A stretch of 64,000 nucleotides of DNA from JAOUGY01 sp963785075 (GTDB taxonomy: Bacteria; Actinomycetota; Acidimicrobiia; Spongiisociales; ZC4RG35), in the NCBI GenBank assembly GCA_963785075.1, contig CAWATW010000006.1:310001-374000 (forward strand), in the 5' to 3' direction. A program made the translations under genes and the position numbers. This document shows, piece by piece, positions 56,687 to 64,000 of the stretch. Under the pieces are notes generated by a model. The model made no database searches and was not told the DNA's origin. It was given only the letters and a program-made list of their open reading frames with translations. Each line of letters starts with the position of its first letter. Within the stretch, counting starts at the first letter, position 1.

Positions 56687-59314
56687 GTGAGTATTTCCTG
56701 GGTACGTGACTTCTCGGAGGGCGACGGAACTCAACAGGACCGCCTCGGAGGAAAGGGTGCCGGACTCGCCGAAATGACACGAATGGGCTTGGCCGTGCCA
56801 CCGGGCTTCACCGTGACCACCGACGCCTGTCGACATGTCATGCACCACGGTGGGATGCCCGACGACCTGTGGGATCAGGTCGATCAGGCGATGACCCGGT
56901 TGGAACAGCGGATGGAGCGCACGTTCGGCAGCGGCCCGAACCCGCTGCTCGTATCCGTCCGGTCGGGTGCCTCGGTCTCCATGCCAGGAATGATGGACAC
57001 CGTCCTCAATCTCGGGATCAACAATGAGGTCCTGCCGGCGCTGATCGACTGGTCGGGCGATTCCCACTTCGCCCACGACGCCTACCGACGATTCCTCCAG
57101 ATGTACTCGGACGTCGTGCTCGGGATCGACGAGCACCCGTTCCAGGACACGCTGTCCGACCTCCGCCGTCGACGCGGCGTCGTCGATGACTCGAAGCTGA
57201 CGGCCGACGACCTGGCCGAGGCGGTCGACCGCTTTCGGAAGCTCATCGTGGAAGCGGGGCACATGGTGCCGGAGGATCCCCGGGAACAACTCCATTCCGC
57301 CATCGGCGCGGTGTTCAATTCATGGAACAACCCACGCGCAATCGCCTATCGCAGGATCAACCGCATCCCGGATGACCTCGGCACCGCCGCCAACGTTCAG
57401 ACGATGGTGTTCGGCGACCTGGGCGACAACTCCGGGACCGGCGTCTGCTTCACCCGTGACCCTGCAACCGGGGAGAAGATCCCGTTCGGCGACTACCTGC
57501 CGCGGGCCCAGGGCGAAGACGTGGTCGCCGGTATCCGCAACACCCTCTCCCTCGAGGATCTCGCAGAGCTCCACCCGGAGGTCCACGCCGAGTTGCTCTC
57601 TGTGATGGACGACCTCGAACGGCATACGACCGACATGGCCGACATCGAGTTCACCGTCGAACGGGGCCGGCTGTGGATCCTCCAGACGCGATCCGGCAAG
57701 AGGACAGCCGCCGCTGCGGTGCGGGCCGCCGTCGAAATGGAGCGGGAAGGCCTGATCGAACGAGAGACCGCAGTGATGCGTGTCGATCCGGCTCAGCTGG
57801 AACAGCTCGAGCGGCCGAGGATCGACGATGCCGCTCGGGGCGCCGTCGTCGCCACCGGGGTAGCCGCCTCCCCAGGCGCCGCCCAGGGCGAAGCGGTCTT
57901 CGATGCCGATCGTGCCGTCGAGGCGAGGGCGGCCGGGCGTCGGGTCGTTCTGGTGCGGCAGGAGACCACGCCCGACGACATCCACGGGATGGACGCCGCC
58001 GACGGGATCCTCACGAGTCAAGGCGGCAAGACGAGCCACGCCGCGGTCGTAGCCCGAGGAATGGGCAAGCCGGCCGTCACTGGAGTCGCCGACCTCGCGG
58101 TCGACACCAAACGCGGCATCGCCCGCACCAGCACCGCGGAGTTCGCCGAAGGTGACGAGATCACAATCGATGGCACCACCGGCGAGGTCTACCTGGGTCT
58201 CCTTCCCCTCATCGAGCCCAAAGAGACTGCAGAGCTGCACGATCTTCTCACATGGGCCAACGAGATTCGGACGCTGGGTGTGCGCGCCAACGCCGACACA
58301 CCGGAGGATGCCGTCAAGGCACGTGCGTACGGCGCCGAAGGCATCGGACTGGCCCGGACCGAGCACATGTTCATGGGGGACCGTCTCGCTATCGTCCAGA
58401 CCATCATCCTCGCCGACAACGACGAGGAGAGCAGAGAGGCCCTGACCGAGCTGAAGTCCCTCCAGACCGCCGACTTCGCCGGCATCCTCGAGGCCATGGA
58501 CGGCCTGCCCGTCGTCGTGCGACTGCTCGACCCCCCGCTCCACGAATTCCTGCCCTCGCTCCTCGACCTGGAACACCAGATGGTCGACCGGGTTCGAGCC
58601 CGCGTATCGGCGGACGATCTCGTGAAGACCGCCGCCAAGGTCGCAAGATGGCAAGAGGACAACCCCATGCTCGGACTCCGCGGTGTGCGACTCGGCCTCA
58701 TGATGGAGCATCTCTACCTGATGCAGGCGGAGGCGGCGGTGGACGCGGTCACGATCCGCAAGGAGGCCGGCGGCGACCCCCATCTCGAGATCATGATCCC
58801 CCTCGTTTCCACAGTGCAGGAACTGAGGAGGATGCGCGACATGATCGAAGGCGTCATCCGAGACAAGGTGGCGGCCACGGGGATCGGGCTGGAGATCCCG
58901 ATCGGGACGATGATCGAACTTCCACGGGCGGCGCTGACCGCCGGGGAGATTGCAGGGGCCGCGGAGTTCTTCTCGTTCGGGACGAACGATCTGACCCAGA
59001 TGACCTTTGGCTTGAGCCGGGACGACGCCGAGGCACTCTTCCTCCGTGACTACCTCGAACAGAGGATCCTCACGTTCGATCCGTTCCAAACCCTCGACGT
59101 CGAAGGAGTCGGACGACTCATGCGACTCGCCAATGCGGAAGGTCGGGCAGCGAACCCCGATTTGACCGTCGGGGTGTGCGGCGAGCACGGAGGCGATCCC
59201 GATTCGATCGCGTTCTGCCGCGAGATCGGGCTCGACTACGTGTCGTGTTCTCCGCCCCGGGTTCATGTGGCTCGACTGGCAGCCGCCCAGGCCGAGATCG
59301 CCCAGCGCAGCTGA
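56687..59314 (+). CDS. ppdK: Pyruvate phosphate dikinase
   Basis: An 875-aa enzyme interconverting pyruvate, ATP and Pi with PEP, AMP and PPi. The ATP-grasp domain opens GGKGAGLAEMTRMGLAVPPG and has VSVRSGASVSMPGMMDT. The swivelling His domain carries H451 in GGKTSHAAVVARGMGKPAVT. The PEP domain contains VRANADTPEDA, EGIGLARTEHMF, TNDLTQMTFGLSRDDA and the catalytic C831 in VGVCGEHGGDP. All are intact and the length is normal. In anaerobes it saves energy by using PPi in glycolysis, which fits the setting. GTG start at 56687. Confidence 0.95.
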   Translation: MSISWVRDFSEGDGTQQDRLGGKGAGLAEMTRMGLAVPPGFTVTTDACRHVMHHGGMPDDLWDQVDQAMTRLEQRMERTFGSGPNPLLVSVRSGASVSMPGMMDTVLNLGINNEVLPALIDWSGDSHFAHDAYRRFLQMYSDVVLGIDEHPFQDTLSDLRRRRGVVDDSKLTADDLAEAVDRFRKLIVEAGHMVPEDPREQLHSAIGAVFNSWNNPRAIAYRRINRIPDDLGTAANVQTMVFGDLGDNSGTGVCFTRDPATGEKIPFGDYLPRAQGEDVVAGIRNTLSLEDLAELHPEVHAELLSVMDDLERHTTDMADIEFTVERGRLWILQTRSGKRTAAAAVRAAVEMEREGLIERETAVMRVDPAQLEQLERPRIDDAARGAVVATGVAASPGAAQGEAVFDADRAVEARAAGRRVVLVRQETTPDDIHGMDAADGILTSQGGKTSHAAVVARGMGKPAVTGVADLAVDTKRGIARTSTAEFAEGDEITIDGTTGEVYLGLLPLIEPKETAELHDLLTWANEIRTLGVRANADTPEDAVKARAYGAEGIGLARTEHMFMGDRLAIVQTIILADNDEESREALTELKSLQTADFAGILEAMDGLPVVVRLLDPPLHEFLPSLLDLEHQMVDRVRARVSADDLVKTAAKVARWQEDNPMLGLRGVRLGLMMEHLYLMQAEAAVDAVTIRKEAGGDPHLEIMIPLVSTVQELRRMRDMIEGVIRDKVAATGIGLEIPIGTMIELPRAALTAGEIAGAAEFFSFGTNDLTQMTFGLSRDDAEALFLRDYLEQRILTFDPFQTLDVEGVGRLMRLANAEGRAANPDLTVGVCGEHGGDPDSIAFCREIGLDYVSCSPPRVHVARLAAAQAEIAQRS

Positions 59315-59336
59315 AGCCGGGTCGCGGCCGGCGGCC

Positions 59337-59342
59337 TACTCT
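59337..59342 (+). promoter_or_regulatory. -10 element TACTCT of a probable leaderless promoter
   Basis: TACTCT ends eight bases before the GTG of meaB at 59351. Confidence 0.4.
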
Positions 59343-59350
59343 TTGCCGCC

Positions 59351-60283
59351 GTGGCACTGTCGTCCGATCCCGAGACCCTGTGGTCGTCCGCCGGCAGCGG
59401 AGATGTACGGGCGATCGCCCGTGTCTTGTCGATCGTCGAGGATGGCCGTCCGGGCGATCGACTGATACTCGCCAAGGCCCACCGTCGATGGTCGACCGCC
59501 AACACGGTGGGAATCACTGGCGCCCCAGGAACCGGAAAGAGCACGCTCACGAACGCTCTCATCACGCGCTTTCGCGCCACCCACGAAAAGGTGGGCGTCG
59601 TTGCGGTCGATCCGTCGAGCCCTTTCACCGGTGGCGCCATCCTCGGCGACCGGATTCGGATGCAGGACCACGTCTCGGACATCGGCGTGTTCGTGCGGTC
59701 GATGTCGAGCCGTGGCCGTCTGGGCGGCTTGGCGAACGGCACCGCCAAGATCGTGACCGTGCTCTCTGCGCTCGGATACGATCCGATCGCCGTCGAGACC
59801 GTCGGCGTCGGGCAGAGCGAGGTCGAGGTCATGGAGCTCACCGACACGGTGATCGTTGTCGTCACACCCGGGATGGGCGACGGGATTCAGGCGGCGAAGG
59901 CAGGGCTCCTCGAAGTGGGTGACATCTTCGTGGTCAACAAGGCCGATCTCCCCGGCGCCGGCGAGGTCGTTCGTGATCTCACCCAGATGCTCGAGATGGG
60001 GACCACCGATGGTTGGAGGCCGCCGATCATCTCGACTGCGGCCCACATCGGAGAGGGCGTGGACGACGTCGCAGAGGCGATTTCGTCCCACCAGCGCTAC
60101 CTCGACGAGTCCGGGCTCCTCCAGCAGCGACGGCGATCGCGGGTCGAGAGGACGTTGAAGCGTGCCGTGCTCGGGGCTCTCTCCGATCAGATCGACACGA
60201 ATGGAATGGCGCCCGAGGTGATCGATAGTGTGATGCGTGGGGAACTGGACCCGTGGACGGCGGCAGAGGAAGTGGCCACCTGA
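59351..60283 (+). CDS. meaB: MeaB/ArgK-family G-protein chaperone
   Basis: A 310-aa SIMIBI-class GTPase that guards B12-dependent acyl-CoA mutases, helping load or repair the cobalamin of methylmalonyl-CoA mutase. P-loop GAPGTGKST at 57-65, switch region VDPSSPFTGGAILGDRIRMQ (family hallmark), ETVGVGQSEVEVMELTD and the guanine-specific NKAD. The C-terminal dimer arm is present. No mutase gene is in the window. Its presence implies a cobalamin mutase pathway in the organism. Confidence 0.94.
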   Translation: MALSSDPETLWSSAGSGDVRAIARVLSIVEDGRPGDRLILAKAHRRWSTANTVGITGAPGTGKSTLTNALITRFRATHEKVGVVAVDPSSPFTGGAILGDRIRMQDHVSDIGVFVRSMSSRGRLGGLANGTAKIVTVLSALGYDPIAVETVGVGQSEVEVMELTDTVIVVVTPGMGDGIQAAKAGLLEVGDIFVVNKADLPGAGEVVRDLTQMLEMGTTDGWRPPIISTAAHIGEGVDDVAEAISSHQRYLDESGLLQQRRRSRVERTLKRAVLGALSDQIDTNGMAPEVIDSVMRGELDPWTAAEEVAT

Positions 60284-60290
60284 CCTTTTG

Positions 60291-60587
60291 TCAGGCGATG
60301 GCGTTGACTTCTTCCACGCCGGGAACCCGATCCTTGAGGATACGTTCGATGCCCGCCTTGAGCGTCATCATCGACATGGGACAACCACCGCATGCGCCGA
60401 CCATCTGGAGGTTGACTGTCCCGCCTTCTGTGCCCAGGAGCACGATGTCGCCGCCGTCCATCTGGATGGCGGGCCGGATGTATTCCAGGGTCTGTTCGAG
60501 CACGTCGACATCGATATCGACGTCGACTCCCGACTCGGCGTCGGGCTTCGAAGTGGTGATTGCGACGGGTGTGGTGCTGTCTGTCAT
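60291..60587 (-). CDS. NFU-domain Fe-S carrier protein
   Basis: A 98-aa NifU C-terminal-domain (NFU) protein: LEYIRPAIQMDGGDIVLLG followed by VGACGGCPMSMMTLKAGIER with the CxxC pair that binds a [4Fe-4S] cluster at a dimer interface. It delivers clusters made by SUF. The first 25 residues are an acidic spacer. The ATG at 60587 has a GAAGAAG site; longer frames run into the upstream SpoIID gene. Confidence 0.92.
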   Translation of the reverse strand: MTDSTTPVAITTSKPDAESGVDVDIDVDVLEQTLEYIRPAIQMDGGDIVLLGTEGGTVNLQMVGACGGCPMSMMTLKAGIERILKDRVPGVEEVNAIA

Positions 60588-60642
60588 GTGCTTCTTCGGG
60601 AGGGTACCGGTGTCTCCAAGAAAAACCGCAAACGGGCGTTGC

Positions 60643-62223
60643 CTATTCCGCTCCAGGCACGTAGGCGATGCTCGCCATGGCTTCGCCGTCAGGAGACCGG
60701 GCTTGCACGACGAGAACTCCCCCGAACGAGGAGCGAAGGGGCCGGACCGCCGACCATGGCCAGCGGACCGGCCCGGCATCGTGAACCTCCCAATCGGACC
60801 GGACCAGCGTCCGGGAGCCAGAGCGTTCCACGACCCGCACCTCGGCGGCGGCCGTGATCCAGGCTTCGAGAACGATGGGAATTCGACCGACCCCCACGAT
60901 TCGGATGGCGTCCACGGCCGGTGGGATGCCCAGGCCGATGGGTGGGACGATCCTCACCCCGTCGCCTGCGTGCTCGAAACGCCACGTTCCGAGCGCACCG
61001 GCGGAGACGACGGTGCCGTCCACCTCCACCGTGATCGGGCCGTCTGCGCCCACCTCGATCACAGAGGCACCAGCCTCGAGACCGACCACGACGTCTTCGG
61101 GCAGCTCGTCGGAGGTCTGAGGAACAAGCCCCCCATAGAAGTGGGCGAGGATCTCGGGATAGGTGGCGCCATCTGCGGCCATGGCCTCGGCACCAAACTG
61201 GCTCATGCCGACCAGATGACCCCAGCCATGGCCCCGGAACACAAAAACGGTCTCGATCATCGGCGGTCCGTCGATGGGCGGAAGGAACCGGCCTTCACGA
61301 TGGATGGTGAAGGTCGGTGACAGGATCGTCTGCGGGTACCGACGATCCACATCCGGGCGCATCGCGGGAAGCACATCCGGCAACACCCGTGCTGCAGCGG
61401 CGTTGAGCTCGGTGCGGAGCTGCCAGGTCCCGATCCGTTCGACGCCTTCACTCCCTTCGATCTCGACGATCCAGCTTCCCTCGCCGTCACCGGTCTTGGT
61501 CGTCGTGACATCGATGAGATCCCCCTCGACCAGGCCTGCGTCCTCGAAGAGCAACTCCATCTCGTTGCGATGGAGGGTGAACTCCCAATCGACGAACGGA
61601 GAATCCTCCGCCGGGGAGTCGACCGCACGCAGGTAGGGGGTGGGCGACGCTCCCGGGAAGACATCCTCGACCGAGCGTGTACGACCGCCAGACGTACTGG
61701 AGTACAGCGCTTGGGCGGGTTCGCCGGCGTACATGAGAATCTCACCACTGGTCGACTCGACGGCACCACGCCAGCGGTCACCGCCCCATCCCTCGACCAC
61801 TCCGACCCCGGCGTAGACCTGACAGGCCGTCGTGGCGCAGATGTCGTATCCGTACCTGCGGCCGCTCGCGTCCCGGCCCCGGTACAGCGTCCACGCAAGG
61901 TACGTCCGGGCGGCGACCGCCTGCGATCGAAGCGCCTCGACCGGCCAGTCGAACGGCACCTCGGCAATACCCTCGAGATAGCCGTCGAGCGTGGTTCGCT
62001 CGGTGAGACCGAGACCGGTCGAGATGCCAAGGATCTCGAGTGGTCCTGCGAGCCGGATACCGTCGACATCGAATCTGACGCCGGGAGAGGCCATCATTCG
62101 CACGGTGTGCCCAGCGATCGACGCCGGTTCGTCGGGCTGGGAGACCACGTCCCCGCTCACCGGCAGCGGTACCACCAGCGTGGCCGCCAACAGAAGGGCA
62201 GCGGACGACGTCGAGGCTCTCAT
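60643..62223 (-). CDS. Secreted SpoIID/LytB-domain protein
   Basis: An exported 526-aa protein: signal peptide at 1-25, then the SpoIID domain with LDGYLEGIAEVPFDWPVEAL, RSQAVAARTYLAW, DICATTACQVYAG and the closing RGHGWGHLVGMSQFGAEAMA. In spore formers SpoIID is a lytic transglycosylase; similar proteins are present in many non-sporing actinomycetes, where the role is probably wall remodelling. The C-terminal 170 residues are a beta-rich domain I do not recognise. Its ATG overlaps the murA stop by one base (TGATG). Confidence 0.88.
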   Translation of the reverse strand: MRASTSSAALLLAATLVVPLPVSGDVVSQPDEPASIAGHTVRMMASPGVRFDVDGIRLAGPLEILGISTGLGLTERTTLDGYLEGIAEVPFDWPVEALRSQAVAARTYLAWTLYRGRDASGRRYGYDICATTACQVYAGVGVVEGWGGDRWRGAVESTSGEILMYAGEPAQALYSSTSGGRTRSVEDVFPGASPTPYLRAVDSPAEDSPFVDWEFTLHRNEMELLFEDAGLVEGDLIDVTTTKTGDGEGSWIVEIEGSEGVERIGTWQLRTELNAAAARVLPDVLPAMRPDVDRRYPQTILSPTFTIHREGRFLPPIDGPPMIETVFVFRGHGWGHLVGMSQFGAEAMAADGATYPEILAHFYGGLVPQTSDELPEDVVVGLEAGASVIEVGADGPITVEVDGTVVSAGALGTWRFEHAGDGVRIVPPIGLGIPPAVDAIRIVGVGRIPIVLEAWITAAAEVRVVERSGSRTLVRSDWEVHDAGPVRWPWSAVRPLRSSFGGVLVVQARSPDGEAMASIAYVPGAE

Positions 62224-63479
62224 CAGTCTTCGAGCCGCGAGACGGCGCCGCCGAGCGCGGCCAGGTTCTCGGTGAAGCCCTCATAACCCCGGTCGATGTG
62301 GTGGGCGTCGCCGACGACAGTCGTACCCTCGGCCCGGAGTCCCGCCAGGACCAGCGCCGCCCCAGCCCTGATGTCGTGTGCCAACACCGGTGCGCCACTG
62401 AGCCGGTCGACCCCGCGGATGACCGCGTGCTGCCACTCGGTCGTGATGTCGGCGCCCATCCGCAGCAGCTCACCGACATATCGGAATCGGGCGTCGTAGA
62501 GGTTCTCGGTGATGACAGAGGTCCCCTTCGCCACGGCGAGCAGGGCGACCATCTGCGGATGCATGTCCGTGTGAAAGCCAGGGAAGGGCAGGGTGGCAAA
62601 GTCGACGGCATTCGGTCGCTCCGGTCCTTTGATCCGCAACCATCCATCGCCGCGCTCGACTTCACATCCGGCTTCCTCCAGCTTGAGCAGCTCCATACGC
62701 AGATGCGCCGGATGACATGATGTGACGGTGACGTCGCCTCCGGTGATCGCTCCCGCCACCGCGTAGGTCCCGGCCTCCAGACGATCCGCGACCACCTTGT
62801 GTGTGACCGGTTGGAGCGCGTCGACGCCGGTGATCCGAATGAGCGCCGTACCGGCGCCTTCGATCTGAGCTCCCATCTCCACGAGCATCGCCGCCAGGTC
62901 CTCGATCTCTGGCTCGCGAGCCGCGTTCACGATGACCGTGTCGCCCTGGGCAAGGGTGCCGGCAAGCAGCATGTTCTCGGTGGCGCCCACGCTGGGAAAG
63001 GGCAGCTCGACCTCCGCGCCTCTCAGACGACCGTCACATCTCGCCACCAACTCGCCATGTACGAGCTCGAAGGTGGCGCCCATCTGCTCGAGTCCACCGA
63101 GGTGCATGTCGATCGGTCGGGCACCCAGGTCGTCACCGCCAGGAAGCGCCACCCTGGCCTCACCACATCGAGCGAGCAGCGGACCCAGGACGATGATGGA
63201 AGCCCGCATCGCGCGGACCAGTTCGATCGGCGCCTCCGGCTCCAGCCCATCGGGGATCACAACCGACAGGTCGTGTTCGTCCAGCGAGACGTGCGCCCCC
63301 ATGTGTTTGAGAACTCGCCCCATCAATTCCACGTCCAGGATGCCCGGGACGTTGCGGATGATGTGCCGGCCCGGCGCCAGAAGTGTGGCCGCCATTTCCT
63401 TCAGGACGGCGTTCTTCGCCCCGAGCACCCCCACGGTGCCTCGTAATGCGCGTCCTCCTTCGACAGCGATTGCGGGCAT
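62223..63479 (-). CDS. murA: UDP-GlcNAc 1-carboxyvinyltransferase with Asp at the fosfomycin site
   Basis: A 418-aa MurA doing the first committed step of peptidoglycan synthesis. Visible: GAKNAVLKEMAATLL (Lys), the active-site loop LPGGDDLGARPIDMHLGGL and ATENMLLAGTLAQG. In most bacteria the loop has Cys (GGC.xG.RP, Cys115 in E. coli); here D116 takes its place, as in mycobacteria and Chlamydia, which makes the enzyme insensitive to fosfomycin by known chemistry. TAGACT six bases before the ATG indicates a leaderless transcript. Coupled to the SpoIID gene. Confidence 0.96.
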   Translation of the reverse strand: MPAIAVEGGRALRGTVGVLGAKNAVLKEMAATLLAPGRHIIRNVPGILDVELMGRVLKHMGAHVSLDEHDLSVVIPDGLEPEAPIELVRAMRASIIVLGPLLARCGEARVALPGGDDLGARPIDMHLGGLEQMGATFELVHGELVARCDGRLRGAEVELPFPSVGATENMLLAGTLAQGDTVIVNAAREPEIEDLAAMLVEMGAQIEGAGTALIRITGVDALQPVTHKVVADRLEAGTYAVAGAITGGDVTVTSCHPAHLRMELLKLEEAGCEVERGDGWLRIKGPERPNAVDFATLPFPGFHTDMHPQMVALLAVAKGTSVITENLYDARFRYVGELLRMGADITTEWQHAVIRGVDRLSGAPVLAHDIRAGAALVLAGLRAEGTTVVGDAHHIDRGYEGFTENLAALGGAVSRLED

Positions 63480-63485
63480 GAGGCC

Positions 63486-63491
63486 AGTCTA
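63486..63491 (-). promoter_or_regulatory. -10 element TAGACT of the murA promoter
   Basis: On the minus strand TAGACT ends six bases before the murA ATG at 63479; no ribosome site. Confidence 0.45.
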
Positions 63492-63548
63492 CGGAGCGCA
63501 GGACGACAACCAGACTCCCCAAACGACCACCGGAGCAGGCGGCGGCAT

Positions 63549-63554
63549 TACCCT
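63549..63554 (+). promoter_or_regulatory. -10 element TACCCT of a probable leaderless promoter
   Basis: TACCCT ends seven bases before the rpiB ATG at 63562. Confidence 0.45.
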
Positions 63555-63561
63555 CTGCACC

Positions 63562-64000
63562 ATGCGAATCGCTCTCGGGTCGGACCATGCCGGCTTTGCG
63601 CTCAAACAACACCTCGCCCTGCGGCTGGCCGAGACCGGCGTGACGGTCTTCGACCTCGGCACGCACTCGGAGGATCCGGTGGACTATCCCGACTTCGCGG
63701 CTGCCGTCGGCCGCGCCGTCGTCGACGGGCGCGCAGACCGCGGCATCGTTGTCTGCGGATCGGGGGCTGGTGCATGCGTGGCGGCCAACAAGATCCGGGG
63801 GGTGCGGGCCGCCGTCGCCCACGACACCTACACGGCACATCAGGCGGTCGAACACGACGACGTCAACGTGCTGTGCCTCGGCTCGCGAGTCATCGGGCCG
63901 GCCATCGCCGATGAGCTCGTCGATGCCTTTCTGGGTGCGACCTTCTCTCGTGAAGAGCGGCACCAGCGTCGCCTCGAGAAGGTAAAGGCTCTCGAGCTGG
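63562..64000 (+). CDS. rpiB: Ribose-5-phosphate isomerase B (3' end outside window)
   Basis: The first 146 codons of an RpiB/LacAB-family sugar-phosphate isomerase, interconverting ribose-5- and ribulose-5-phosphate. MRIALGSDHAGFALKQHLAL is the phosphate-binding start, VVCGSGAGACVAANKIRGVR contains the catalytic cysteine and anion loop, and VLCLGSRVIG follows. The frame runs off the window with only a few residues missing by family length (about 150). Confidence 0.93.
   Translation, partial: MRIALGSDHAGFALKQHLALRLAETGVTVFDLGTHSEDPVDYPDFAAAVGRAVVDGRADRGIVVCGSGAGACVAANKIRGVRAAVAHDTYTAHQAVEHDDVNVLCLGSRVIGPAIADELVDAFLGATFSREERHQRRLEKVKALEL

Noticed and set aside
57320..59266. Long minus-strand open frame opposite ppdK
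   Set aside because: Antisense to an intact pyruvate phosphate dikinase; composition is that of reversed coding and no motif is present.

Overview
The window is high-GC bacterial chromosome, densely coded on both strands with short gaps and many 1-4 base stop/start overlaps. The gene set is that of an actinomycete: a complete SUF iron-sulfur system with SufU, two F420-type luciferase-like oxidoreductases, menaquinone genes, inositol-phosphate synthase, a DevR/DevS-like two-component pair and a MurA with Asp at the fosfomycin-reactive position. Surface repeats with the CNPPAN..FCPD signature next to a VanW domain, and a MeaB GTPase, suggest the Acidimicrobiia or a close relative. That placement is inference. 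The organism looks like an aerobic heterotroph with fatty-acid degradation, menaquinone respiration and equipment for anaerobic survival. No rRNA, tRNA, prophage, insertion sequence or CRISPR array was recognised.

Layout. 0-5.8 kb: a polyprenyl-phosphate sugar transferase with two glycosyltransferases (one fused to an acetyltransferase), an alpha/beta hydrolase and a three-gene operon of small unknown proteins. 5.9-14.9 kb: two acyl-CoA dehydrogenases, a TetR regulator, a metallo-hydrolase, two luciferase-like oxidoreductases, a VanW surface protein, a histidine-rich membrane protein and a YbaK deacylase. 15-30.4 kb: the SUF system in three separate units (sufC1-sufS-sufU, sufD-Rieske-sufC2, sufB), interleaved with a two-component system flanked by two secreted proteins of a shared unknown domain, fumarase, an M42 peptidase, a uracil-DNA glycosylase and a sigma factor. 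30.5-41.5 kb: SRPBCC-ArsR and ClpP, glutamate synthase large subunit, an M23 peptidase, a DUF6941-LON-HAD operon, inositol-phosphate synthase and ArfB. 41.5-47.8 kb: menE, menB and menA with membrane proteins and a hydrolase. 47.8-59.3 kb: a DevR/DevS-like pair followed by SRPBCC, CBS, cation ATPase, D-2-hydroxyacid dehydrogenase, universal stress protein, PPOX-like flavoprotein and pyruvate phosphate dikinase, resembling a compact mycobacterial DosR dormancy regulon. 59.3-64 kb: meaB, an NFU scaffold, SpoIID-like protein, murA and the start of rpiB.

Regulation is the richest part. The three suf units share the inverted repeat CACTA-N6-TAGTG. Three promoters share TGCAA-N8-TTGCA, tying an ArsR-SRPBCC operon and a stand-alone clpP to a luciferase-like oxidoreductase gene 20 kb away. 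The two secreted proteins flanking the OmpR-type system share the direct repeat TTGAGGTTTC[A/C]TTGAC. Many genes have a TAnnnT hexamer 6-9 bases before the start codon and no Shine-Dalgarno sequence, as expected for leaderless transcripts.

Several intergenic gaps carry arrays of 7-base tandem repeats, one using the CCCCAGT unit remembered from cyanobacterial STRR elements. Two arrays adjoin a dispersed 53-base element that at 23.9-24.4 kb is amplified into a 136-base tandem repeat.
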